Under the pieces are notes generated by a model. It saw nothing but the letters and a program-made list of their open reading frames with translations, was not told where the DNA came from and did not search any database. The position numbers and the translations under genes were made by a program. A stretch of DNA of 64,000 nucleotides from Astropecten irregularis (taxonomy: Eukaryota; Echinodermata; Asteroidea; Paxillosida; Astropectinidae). The first letter of the stretch is position 1; the number at the start of each line of letters is the position of its first letter. Positions 1 through 13,100 of this stretch are shown one piece after another. Where the stretch lies: assembly GCA_963971285.1 (NCBI GenBank), contig OZ020244.1, forward strand, positions 5,580,001 through 5,644,000, given 5' to 3'.

Positions 1-194
1 AACCAATGTTTAAGAGAGAGAGGTGTTTTGGTGGTTGAGAGTGTGCAACGCTTTGCGTGTGGGCAATTGTGACACATTGTGTGTGAGCGTGTGTGCATTG
101 TTGCTTGGACGTTGCTATGGTAGACATGGCCCATACCCACTGGATTGGTATATTGATGTATATGATGACCTTTATGTGTGCAACACCAGTGTGG

Positions 195-265
195 TGGCTC
201 TGAGCCCAATTTCATGGCTCTGCTTACAGTAAGCATAGAAATGGTGTTTACAGCAGCAGGAAATT
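195..265. repeat. Fragment of a GCCCAATTTCATGGCTCTGCTTA interspersed repeat
   Basis: The words CCCAATTTCATGGCTCTGCT and the following AAGCATAGAA-like bases recur at 4868-4925. Two copies in one window show it is an interspersed repeat. Short non-autonomous elements with GGGCCCAATTTCAT ends are, from general knowledge, common in marine invertebrates; the terminal repeats are not complete here. No gene is visible in bases 1-300. Confidence 0.4.
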
Positions 266-307
266 ATGTGCTTATTGGATTCCATTTCACAGATTAGCAA
301 GGGTTTT

Positions 308-651
308 AAAGGTAATATCATACTTTGGTTTTTGTCAAAGAAATACAGATTCATGGTCTTAAATATCAAGGAAGATACGGTAATGGTCATCTGTGAAAAT
401 TTCAGTACTGTACGGTGCCCAAATTTTAAGAAAACAGTGAAAAATTGCCACAGTATGTCTTAAGTCTTTTCTCTTTTATGTTTGATCTTTAAAAGATCAA
501 AAATAATTTTGGTCACTGGTTTTACTCCTTTCTGGATAAACACAGCATTTCAGGCAGAAAGATTTTAATGGTTCATGCATGTTTCTACTATCACATCACC
601 ATCTTTATACCCTGTAAGTTATAGGTAAATCTGTGAAGATTTCTGTTTCAG
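308..651 (+). mobile_element. TTAA-flanked MITE, copy 1 (right end truncated)
   Basis: Starts with TTAA followed by AGGTAATATCATACTTTGGT, the same terminus as the copies at 2129-2492 and 28593-28916. The body (AAGAAATACAGATT..., CTGTGAAAATTTCAG, TTAAAAGATCAAAAATAA) matches those copies throughout. The right inverted terminus is missing; similarity stops near GATTTCTGTTTCA. It is non-coding and most likely mobilised in trans. Confidence 0.65.
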
Positions 652-959
652 TGTGCGACCAAATTATGATAGTACATGTACCTCTAACTACGCGAGCAGC
701 AACTGTTCATCAAAACAAACTGTAATGATGTATCGGTTACAAGAGAGTGAAAATGTGGCAGTAATCTGCTTCAGGGGGATTGTCTCAGTGGAAACACAAA
801 AGGTGGTGCTCATGAATGCGAACCCCAGAATCTGGGGTTGTTGAAAACCATAATAGACTGGGCTTGGTGAGGTGAAGCTGGGGTGCACATGTCATCACGA
901 GCAATAATTGCAAATGTAAGTGGATAAACTAAAAATCCCTGAAAAAAAGAAATTCTTAC

Positions 960-1119
960 CAACATATCCATTGGGATCTCTACCATCCAGGCTGTATTTA
1001 TCATTCAGGTATATTGCTATATGCAGAGCCTCTTCAGGTGACTTGGTCCACTCTAGGATCTTCTTAGCCCAGTACATCCGTAAGAAACCATGCATCTTAG
1101 CTTCCTTTACAAGCTGGAC
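960..1119 (-). CDS. Photolyase exon 9 (last exon inside the window)
   Basis: 160 nt between acceptor TTTGTGTCAG and donor GTAAGAATTTC. Encodes [37 protein letters not shown] and GYVG, the FAD/substrate-facing helices. It ends in phase 1 inside a Gly codon. The following C-terminal exon must be left of base 1. Confidence 0.95.
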
Positions 1120-4100
1120 CTGACACAAACAACACACACAAAAACAATGCTCAAACCAGTTAATGATACACTGATAATATTCAGATAAACTCAATACTAC
1201 ATGTATACACACTCCAAAAAGACTAATGGAAGCTGGTCATTATTTTTTTTATTTCATTTGTTATTCAGAAATCTTTGAGAATAAGGCATTACCACACCAG
1301 TGACAACAATTTAACATAAGTTGGGCTTTAACAACATTTTAGGGCTACTCAATCTTAGCATTCCCACTGACTTAGAGAACTTTCAATTTTCCCATTAAAA
1401 AGCTGCATCCTCAAAGAGTGATGTACATTTTCTCAGATTGCAGCATTGCTCATGCTGTGCATTACGATCCTTGGCATATACTGGTATGCAAGTGGTTTCC
1501 TGGCTTCTGACTGTCAAACGAACAAAGATAATTGACCATTTGTGACACCTCCAGCCATGCGGGTACAGTATTCTGGGGGTCGCAGGTTCGAATCCCGCTC
1601 CAGTCAATCTTTCTTTGCTCACTTCTCATGTTTGAATATTATAAATCTTGTGATTATTTCATGGTTCTTTAAATATGTCCCATACTGATACAATTCTGGC
1701 TGAATTTTATGTTCCGATTATCAATTTATCATATTCCAGATTTTGTGTTTTGAGTGATCAAGATTGAGGCATTGTTTTGATAAACACATTCCTGTAGCAG
1801 ACGTGATCACTTTTGAAAAGGTGCTTCTAAGATCAAGCAGTAAGTCCATAATGCAGAAGAGGCATTTGTGAGCAGAATGTGGAAACAAGATGACTTTACC
1901 TAATTTTGGGGTGCTGAATTCAAAAATGGATATTACCAAGCTGCATTTTGAGGTTAAAGTGATCCTATTGGCAAAATTATCCCCAAAATGGCATTAAATC
2001 CCAATTCTTATAAACACAAAAAAAAGTTCTTTAAATAAAATCTGGTAACATACACTGTACCAATTTTGACTGATTTGGGTGTCCTGAATTTTACAAATAG
2101 TGGTTAGCAAGCTGTATGTTGAGGTTAAAAGTAGTATCGTACTTTGGTAAGAAACCAAAACAGAAATGTTCACAAATTTACATATACATGTAGCTTACAG
2201 GAGTATGTAGATAGTGGTGGTAGAAACATACCGTTAAAATGTCTCCACCTGTAATGGTGTATTTATCCAGAAATTAGTAAAACAACGACCGAAAAACTTT
2301 TTGACCTTTTAAAAGATCAAAAATAAAAGAGAAAAGACTTAAGAAATACTGTGGCTGTTTTTCAAAGTTTTCTCTAAAAGTGGGCACCGTATGGGACTGA
2401 AATTTTCACAGATTACTGTTACTGTATCTGTCTTGATATTTTTGCCCATGAATCTGTATTTCTTTGACAAAAACCAAAGTATGATATTACCTTTAAAGGG
2501 TCATTTTGGCCACAAATACACCCAAATTTACAACAAAAAATCCTAACTTATACTATTTAAGCAACAAATTAAGTGCTCTTATCTGGTAACATTTCGATTT
2601 AACCTAATAGGAGACTTTTGGAGCAGGCTGTCAATAGAGGGCAGCAAATTCCTCTTGAAAACTTTTGTACACACTTTAAGTACGGTTGTCCAAAAACTGT
2701 CCAAAAGACGCAGGAAAATGCTGTGAACATTAAATTCAGGCAATTTACAATCAACTTTGAGATTCACATTGCCGCCCACCCTGATTTTATTTGCACGAAA
2801 ACACAAAGTGAGGTGAAATTCTTATGTTTGGCAAGGAATAATGTGCTCTTCAAATCTTACAATACCACTATTTCCTTCTAAATCAGGTATTTCAGTATTT
2901 AAATATAGATTTGATTGTTGGAAAATGGCTGAAGAATGGCAATGACATTTTTGATAATATTTTTACCTGTGCAGCGTTCCACAGATCATCATGTGTACGG
3001 GCCTTTTCTAGCTGTTCTTTGCTGTAAACATACTCCCTCTTATCTTTGGCATGAGTCTTTAGTGTTTCCTTTGCCCATGCATTGGTTCCTGCATCACAAC
3101 AATTTAAAATATTGTCATTAAAATATGTCATCAAAAGTCATCACAAGTCAATAACAAGTCATCACAAGTAATCACAAGTCATCACAAGTCAATTACAAGT
3201 CATCACAAGTCATCACAAGTCATCACAAGTCATCACAAATCAGCACAAGTCATCACAAGTCAGCACAAATCAGCACAGGTCAGCACAAGTCAACACAAGT
3301 CATCATAAGTCACCACAAGTCATCACAAGTCATCACAAGTCATCATAAGTCATCACAAGTCAGCACAAGTCAGCACAAATCAGCACAAGTCATCACAAGT
3401 CAGCACAAATCAGCACAAGTCAGCACAAGTCAACACAAGTCACCACAAGTCATCACAAGTCATCACAAGTTATCACAAGTCAGCTACAAGTCAGCTACAA
3501 GCCAATTACAAGTTATCACAAGTCATCACAAGTCATCACAAATCATTACAAGTCATCACAAGTCAACACAAGTCAGCACAAGTCAGCACAATTCATCACA
3601 AGTCATCACAAGTCATCACAAGTCAGTACAAGTCAGTACAAGTCATCACAAGTCATCACACGTCAGCACACGTCAGCACAAGTCAGTACAAGTCAGTACA
3701 AGTCAGCACACGTCAGCACAAGTCAGCACAAGCCATCACAAGTCATCACAAGTCAGCGCAAGTCATCACAAGTCATCACAAGTCATCACAAGTCATCACA
3801 AGTCATCACAAGTCAGCGCAAGTCAGTACAAGTCAGTACAAGTCAGCGCAAGTCATCACAAGTCATCCCAAGTCATCACACATCAGCACAAGTCATCACA
3901 AGTCCTTACACATGTTACAAGTCATCTCAAGTCATCACAAGTCAATTCATTTTATATAAAAAAATGGTGTACTTCACATTTTTATTAGAATATTACAAGC
4001 ATACAATGGGAATTTCATGAAAGGTGACTAATCCTACCTTCAATAGTGTCATAATGTTCATTGTAGAAGCAGAAATTGTCGGAGAGTTCTCGGCGAATGA

Positions 4101-7100
4101 CACTCTCTTCAATGAAAGCTTCTACTGACTTGCCATATTTGCTGCGATACCCACGCACAATCAGAGCAGCTCGCTGGGCAGATATTTGTCCTGAAAGAAA
4201 TTATTATGTGGAATACGTAGAGCCATTGGTTTAACAATCACTTTGCTCATTTGGAACTACATCCATTTACAACTTCACCCATTTGACACTTCACCCATTT
4301 GCCACTTCACCCAATTGCCACTTCAACCATTTGCCACTTCACCCATTTGCCAATTCACCCATTTGCCACTACACCCATTTGCTACTTCACCCATTTGCCA
4401 CTTCACCCATTTGCCACTTCACCCATTTGCCACTTCACCCATTTGCCACTTCACCCATTTGCCACTTCACCCATTTGCCACTTCGCCCATTTGCCACTTC
4501 ACACATTTGCCACTTCACACATTTGCCACTTCACCCATTTGCCACTTCACACATTTGCCACTTCACCCATTTGCCACTTCACCCAATTGCCCTCGTGATG
4601 ATGCAATGGTGAACGCTTATAATTCCTCAAACAATCTTAACTCCCTGGTGAGTATACAGCTCCGGCTGCTGTAAAGTGCACAAAGGCTAATCAAGCACAA
4701 AGCCATCTCTACCCTCACAGGTACCCATTTACATCTGGGTGCATGAAGAGGGGCAAATATGTGACAAAGCGTCTTGCCTAAGGACAGAAGGATGCAAGCA
4801 CCACTAGCCCATGGCTGGATTCGAAACCACAATCTGTAGATTGACCACAAGACCTTGAGTATGAAACACCAGGGCCCAATTTCATGGCTCTGCTTATAAC
4901 CACAGAATTTTAGGCTTATGATCCTCATTCTCTACATACTGGGTTAGCACTGATTTTCTAAGCTAGCTGGTAAACATGTAAAGCGAGAAATTCTCCTACA
5001 TTGTACATTTGGCAAACACCAAAAAGAGACTCTTCAGTTTCACTGTTCATCGCGTTCATTCCACAAATCCGTGGGTGGAATATTTTTCTTGTGTGAATCT
5101 GAACACCTCCAAAATCACACTTACCAAAGTGTAGCCATGGCGACAGGTTGCTAAGGGCACTTTTGTTTGGATTATTCCGGTCTGCTTCAAAGTATTTCAG
5201 TCGTTTGACACAGAATTCCTCCAGCATACGCAGTCCTGCCGTGGATCCAGGCTTGGCCCATGCTACTGGTCCGACAGTCCGGTCAACTTCTAGAGATTCC
5301 TCTGCAGCAGGCCAATCTACTGGCTGGACAATCAAAATAGAGGCATTTCACATAAGCCCCGTCTGTGCATATCCACATTTCCAGGAAATTCATAATAAGG
5401 TGCTGCAAAAATCGCATTTCAGAATGCGCTGTATATTTTTGAGATGATAATAAATGTAAAGTTATATAGTGCAGAAACTAACGTACACCAATATACAGGA
5501 TATATTCTACTGCGCTGCAAGAGCTCTTACATTATATGCTCAATATTAAAATCAGTTTAGATTTATATATACAGACACAAATGGGGATTTCCGAATGTCT
5601 GATAGTAAATTATTGAATAATGTTGGGGCTGCGCATACAATGATCACCCAGAGGTTGCAGTTGTTCTTAGTTATACTTGGAACAATTTTTCTTGAGAGCT
5701 ACATGTATGCAGGTTATGAAAGTGTGTACATATTGTAAAGTTAAATGTAAGTCATGCCAATTTGCAATAGTTGGCAGGTATGGCAAATGATGTGAATAAT
5801 GTCATATACTGTAGACCTACCTCAGGCATCATCTTTGTCTTAAAGGGATGCTCAACAAGTGGAGGAAACTCAGTCAGGAAGGTGGATAGCTGCTTGGTTA
5901 TTTTAGGTCTTATGGTACGAGCTCCATATTCAAGCTTGGGTGATGCCTCCCAACATGGTACAATGTTGTGTGCATCTACCTGCATAAAGACAATGGATAA
6001 TGTAATCACATAAATACAGCATTGTTTTCCTATTACAAAGGTTTTAGATTAAGTCAGGATTAAAAAAAAAATGTTGGTAGACTTGAGAAGGTCGACACAA
6101 ATTTGTCGCCCTTATGTGGTCAGTCTCTTTTTCTGTAAAACTGTCGCCCTATTGCAGAATTATGTGAAATAATAATAATAATGGTGGATGCACTTTCAAC
6201 GCTCACTATTTGACATATTTTTATTATCCTTGATTATTGGGCTATATTTATATTCCAGAAACACTCTTAAGACCTTGCATGTGAGTATACAACCCGGCTG
6301 CTCTATACCCTCACAGGTACCCATTTACACCTGGGTGAAGAGGAGTAATATGCGACAAAACATCTTGCCTAAGGACACTTGAGTCCACCACTATCCCATG
6401 GGTGGATTTGAACCCGCAATCTGTACATGATTGAAAATAAGACCTTAAGTGAGACACACCTGACCACTACATGTATGTAGAGGCCATAGTACTACCGGTA
6501 TATGCATTACTAACAAAGATTATGCCCCACATTTTTTGCTTACAAATGTTTATTGAAACCACCTGAATCATGCAACTTTTTCATGTACATGTACATCATG
6601 TATTATGACAGCGAACGTTACAGGACTACATGTACATGTACATGGTGAGGATAATGTAACTTCCTGTGGACCACTGGAAGATTGTGTGCAAGGGAACCTT
6701 TTTCCAGGGTCATTCTGACTCCATGCTTTGACCAGTGAGCACATGAACATTGATTTCCACACCTCTCAACCAGTGTCAACTCTACTGTGTCCTTTTGATA
6801 GGGTTTTGGGAGTCTAAATTTAATGTGTTCCCTGAGGTGACTCTACATCGGGTTACCTGGGGTGTAACAACTAGGCCACAGCACCCCTACATCAAACTCC
6901 TTGACCATCACTGACCTCTTGAGAGCTGGTGGGCTAGAACTTCAAAACCAGAATGGACAGAGAAGCAGAGGAACAAAAGATAATCCACAGACTGGACTGG
7001 ACTCTGGACTCAAAAGACACCATGCATGGTTTCATGTCCCACTACCATGACTTCTACTTCCTGTTAAAGGCCTTTTCACACAATGCTAAAAAACTCTCAA

Positions 7101-10100
7101 CCATTGAAAAATTCTTTCATGGATGCGAAATCTTACAAAATGTCATCGTGAAAGGACACCAATGCTTGAGAGTGACCGACGTCCCTGGTGAATCCTTGAG
7201 AGATTTTGACCGAGGTCTAGACACATGAGAGAATTTCTCAATGGTTGAGAGTTTTATAGCGTTGTGTCAACAGGCCTTACAGACACTTCAACCTTACAGA
7301 CAGATGCATGCTTTGTGCATTACCTGTGCATAAAATACCCAAAAGGAGAATTGACTATAAAAAGCTTGAAAATAAGTTACCTGACAAACTGGAATGTTAA
7401 GCACAGATTGTTCAACTTCAGTAAGCCACTTCAAAGGAACCCGTAATGGGGAAAAGTCGGTGACCAGACCACCGATCATGTGCTCTTTCATAAAGCTTGG
7501 CAGTGCGTCCTTTGGCTCACCCCTCAAAAGGTGGAATGGTATGTCAAGCAGTCTGAGTTCCTAAGATATAGAAAAAAAAGCAATACAAGTAATAAACTGC
7601 TGCAAACTGCTCATCAGCCAAAATAATGACCTAATATTTATAAAATGCTTGGAGTTAGGAGGGCCTGACTTTTATTGAAGGCTTCAGTCTCCTAGCAGGA
7701 TCGAAGGCTTCGAAGGCTTCAGCCTTCGAAAAAGAGTCTTGGATTAGCCTGTTCCAATGCATCACAAACTGAGGTAATTGCCTCCTCTTGTGGACAGTTT
7801 GTGTACATCGAAATAATGTCAAGGGCAATAAGAAGATTATCCTGTTCCATAGTCAAATTATTAAGTTTACGGAGAACCTCGGAAGAGTCCCTCGTGTATG
7901 TGCTTTGAAGCTTGACTATAGGGAGCAGGAAATAATCCATATATTTTGAGATTTGTTGCGTCGGAGCCCCACAACCACTAATGATCGGCCTGCCCACAAA
8001 CTGAGTTCCATCTGGAGGTGTTTTGTGAACTTTCGGTAGGAGGTAGAGGCTTGGTGTTTTGATTTTGTGGTTTTGGGGATTAAGACACTCGTAAATCTCT
8101 TTAGTGATGATGTTATCTACGTGTAGGTTACGCACAGCCTGGTAGACCATGCGAGTGATATCACATGTCAAGTCTCCATTAACAACCTCGTAATGTGGCC
8201 CAGATAATTGCCTAAGGCCTTCCTGTATATAATCTGATCTATTCAGAACACAAATGCCCCTGCCTTTGTCAAATTGTTTTATAACAATCTTATCATTATT
8301 CTTAAGGCAAATAAGGGCATTGCGTTCAGCCTTTGAGATATTGAATGCCACATTTTTAATTTTAAGTTTGGAAAGTTCCTCAAGTGTACCTTCAATATAC
8401 GATTCTAGGTTCGTGTTGAAAGTAGCCCTGGGATTCCATTTGGATGGCATGTGGAAGGGGTGGGAGAGACCCTTTTGAGATTTCCTTGTCATCAATTGAT
8501 CAAAACGCATAGTCTCATTTTTCTAAACAGCAGTTTCGAATGACGGAGGATAGTTGTCTTTTTGGGTTTCTTAGGGGTGGGGATAAAGTTCAATCCCCTC
8601 CCAAGAGCAATGGTTTCAATCGAAGACAGTTGGATGTCTGACAGATTTTTGACAAACTGTTGACATCTCAAAGCTTGTTGGTTAAGAAAATCAAATCTCT
8701 CATGTTTCTTCTTCGTTTTGCAAATTTTGCCTGAGAGGCTTGACTTCTCCCTTGTCAACTTTTCCTTTCTATTCTTTTTGCTTTTGCTTAATAGTCTTCT
8801 TGCCATGGTTGTAACTGTAAATTCCCTTGTAGTTTTGTTTGTGTATAACAGCAGGGACTTTAGAGTACAACTCTGGTTTACTTTGGTCTTGAGTCGTTAA
8901 ATAGCCGATTCCAAAATGGTCCATCCACCAATGTATAATGATGCGCATGCGCATGCACATGTTTCTAGTCCCTGACAACAGTGTATTAAGACGTGTTTGA
9001 CGGTAGGTGAAAGGAACCATGGAACGGCTAATGACCATATAACTTCTTAAAGAGGGAATAAAGGGATATGGGAAATCAAAGCAATACAGGACAAAGCAAA
9101 ACAAAACATAACATATAATGGCCATAACACAGGATTGCTTTTGAAGAAAGGTAAAGATTCCAGTGATTCCCTTTTGTATGTGCCGACCTTAATAGGTTAG
9201 CTAAGTTGAGGGAAAACCGCTGAAAAAAGAACCCATAGTATAAAGGTGAAGTTTAGGTTATGAAAGATAGGAAAAAGGACATTGTAGTTTTAAAATTGGT
9301 TTATTGACAAGGTAAATGCCCATGGACAAGAAAAAAGGGGTTAAGACATGCCTTGGATTGATTTATAAACAGACATGACGCTAATCTCTTTTCAGATATG
9401 GTGGCTCTAAAAAGAGCCGTTTGGTTTAAAGGCGAAATACCGAGTCATCATCTGCGTTTGCTTCCCCTGGGTCCCGAAGAGAAAAGACCGGCCTTCTGCT
9501 CTGCCGACTGTATGATGATCTCCAAAACTTGTATAGCCCGGCGACGCTCATTCCCGTTGTCTTTCGAACTGAACCCGTCCTCTTTCGCTTTCTGAAGGTC
9601 AGCCTGGACCGCGTTCAGCTTCGACTGGTATTGATCAAAGATCAACTCCCCCAATTCCATCGCCAGACCTGCTGTTTTTTATTCCACGAGATTATCATCT
9701 CGGGCGAGCAGGTCATGTCGAATGGAAGAGAGGGAATCTTTTTATTTACTCTACACCAGTCTGGAGCTTCACCACGATCCAGGCCGTCCTCCAGTTTGTC
9801 AGTCTGTTTCTGGACCCGATTCCTCAGGCCAGCCAAGCGGACAATTTCAAGCCTGGCCTTGCGGACCAGGGCTAGAGCGGGCGGGGACAGCCTGATATGC
9901 TTGTTCTTGTTCTTCTTTTTGAAGGAAGTCGAACGGGAAGGAGCAGGGTCGGGCTTTGGACGCTGGCCACATGGAATATCGGCTTCGTCCTCGTCAGAGA
10001 AGAGCATTATGTCGTCTTCCTCGTCAGATAGCTTGAAACAGGACCCAGGTGTAGGGGGGCAAACGAGGTCTTCCATGTCCATTTTCAGATCTACAAAGTA

Positions 10101-13100
10101 CAATAGATGCTCGATGTTCTAAATGACACAGTTAGCTGTATTCATACCATAAGACACCACCCAACATTTGGACGGGGTCGGTGTAGGAGAAACAGCAGTG
10201 ACCGTGATACACGAAACAGATCCACAGCAAGTTATTTGCATAATGGTTATAAGAATGGTCTCTACAAACTCATGGTCTGCTCCACTAACGTAATCAATGT
10301 TTACGTAAGGATGTCATGGATCGTATTGACCGAAGTCAAGAGATACTAATTGCTTGCTCATCGACCGCCAACCAAGGTCGGGAGAGGGGTACATACATGT
10401 GTAAGGAGAAGAGCAAAATCATACATGTGACCGTGGAAAAACAGACCAAGAGAATAGTTCCCATAGTTTGACCAAAAAGCAAGCAAGTTGATATATACTG
10501 TGGTAAAACATATAGAGTCATCTTAGTTAGAGTAAATGTGCCGATACACGGAAAAGAAATACCGGTTGCTCTCTCAAAAATTTAATGAGCTTATAAATAG
10601 TGTATAAAGTCCCAAAATCAATTCTTTTAGGACGAGTATTTTTGTAAGGCTCAAGAAACTTAAAGAGGCATGATGTAACGTTCTATCTGAAAGGTCGAGT
10701 TCGAGGGCGAGTGAGGGGGAGGGGGGGGGGGTTGGTTGGTTTGGGTGAGAGGAAAAGGGAGACAAGAGTCGACGCCCGATGGCTAAGAAAACCACCACGA
10801 GGCCCCCATCAAAGGCGGCGGACACAAGGGAGAAAAACCAGCGGAACCGGCACGAATAAAGTTTAAGACAACATGGTTATTGATACTCCTCTCGTTGTTT
10901 ATGGGGTTGTGAATTGTTTCTCAAGACAGAGAGAGGTAAGGGTGTCTCTCCGTCTTGCATAACTGAAGAGGAATGTAAACAACCATATTTATATGTGCGT
11001 GTAGAGCTGGCAAGATAGGAACAGGAGGGAAATTAGAACAACTTATACCAGTGATAATATGCCGAGCCTTTGTTTTTCTTTAATGAAGGTTCAAAGCATA
11101 TTTTCAGTGCGTTTTGATGCTGCACTTCATCAATCACCTTATATTTAGCATGTGTTGTTCAACGACAAAACAGGACAGTTCAGGATATATATTTGTTTGT
11201 TTTCCACGTTTCGTAACAATAAGGATCTGTCTGTATGGTTTGTTTTCATCAAGAAGTGACAGGATCCCTCTTGAGTCAAAATGTGTTTAATCCCAGTTGT
11301 TTCTGGAGCAGGTCATACATGTGTAAAAGTTTGGTTTTGCTAGCATTCAGTTTCATTGCATTTGTCTGACTACATCTTTCCAGCTGGGTCAGATCTGACT
11401 GAAGGACGTGCTCGTCACTGGGTGAGTTGATGGGCTTATAGAGGACTGCATCATCAGCAAACAGCTAGGAATTTGAGGCCAGGTTGTTGGATATGTCATT
11501 GGTGAAGATGTTGAAGAGCAGTGGTCCAAGAACACTGCCCTGGGGAACTCCAGAAGTGACAGCTGTCCAGTCAGAAAATGACCCTTGTTCAAAACTTGCT
11601 GCTTTCTGTTTTAATAGAAGAAATGACTTTAACCATATCCAGGTCTGTCCACGAATATTGTACAGACAAGCCAGTTTATCAAGGAGGATGTGATGAGGCA
11701 TTACTTCAAATGCCTTGCTGAAATCCAAGAAGATAACATCAATGAAGGCAGGATGTGGTGTGTCCAAAATGCCAGCACAGTTGTGAATTGCAGCTGGATG
11801 AGACACAATTTATGGGATGTGAAGCCATGTTGGTTTGGGTTGCTATTAAAGGTAGAGGGATGACGTGTGATCATTGATGTTATCACCCACGACCCTCTCC
11901 ATAACTTTACAAATGACCGATGTTAAGGCCACTGGTCAATAATTTGTAATGTCACAGTGTTTTCCTGACTTGAACACAAGAGTGATCTTGGAAATTTAGT
12001 TATTACATTATGTAACTATCATTTTCAAAAATATAACACAATTCTATTAAGGGGGTCCCCAGTCCACAAGCTCTGCTTCTTGGGGACCTCCTCCACTTTA
12101 TTGTAAGTTAGTTCCCCCACTTAAAAGTACTTTACAATCATGTTCTTTAATACACTGAATTGACTTGCATGAGCGGAAATAAAATGAACTGAACTGAACT
12201 GAAAGCTTCCAGTCTGCTGGGAGAGCACCGTTAGCTCACTGCTTGAAGAAGGGGCAGAGCTATTATTATTCGTCATCATCACAGCAGACAATACAAGAAT
12301 AAAATTATACACACATACATGTAAGACAAGATGACAGGAGTTTATAAAGTGAACCAAATCACTAAATAACAACAGGCAGTCAACATGAGCAAGCTTTAGC
12401 TAGCACAAAGTAATGTTGGTGAGATGCCATCTGGTCCGGGGGCCTTGTGTGGAGTTGGGGTCAGCAGGGTTTTCTGAAGCCATCCAAGACTGATTCCAAC
12501 TGGTGTAAATTCCGGGTTGAAGGCTTGCCAGATGTCTGAAGGTTTATAGAGGAATGTTTTATCTTTCGAGAATGATGCCGGGCACTGAGATTTTTTCTGT
12601 TCTCGAACAAAGTTTGTTGTCAGGTGTTGTGAAGAGCTTACTGACGTATTTCCAGTAGGCCGATTTGGAAGCATTTTTGACTTGATTGCGTACATGTTTG
12701 AACTATTGCCATGTGTTTCACTGGAACTGGATGACTTGGCCTTGGAGAAGAGAATACATGTATGTTTGCCATGAATGAGATGTTTCAGCTCATTGGTAAT
12801 CCAGGGGGACTGTTTATACGAAATTGTTTTCTTGGTTTGCAGAATAAAAATCATTGCATCTAAAATGTCCACGAAACCTTCCAATGAAGCCTCAGGATTA
12901 TTGTCATAATCTAGAAATAGTGACAGCACTTTTGTACTGCAAGTAAGCTCGGATGTTGTTTGTGGTGGAGATTTAATGCCGGAGATGGAGAAGTGCATTG
13001 CAAAATGGTCGCTGCTTACAGGATTTGCTATAGCTTCAACGGAGGCAAACTTCTCAGGCCTGTTAGTGAAGACAAGATCAATAGTTGAACCAGTAGCAGA

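Noticed and set aside
3133..3945. CRISPR array
   Set aside because: Units are 10 bp without spacers, in an intron of a eukaryotic gene. The 41-bp array likewise lacks unique spacers.
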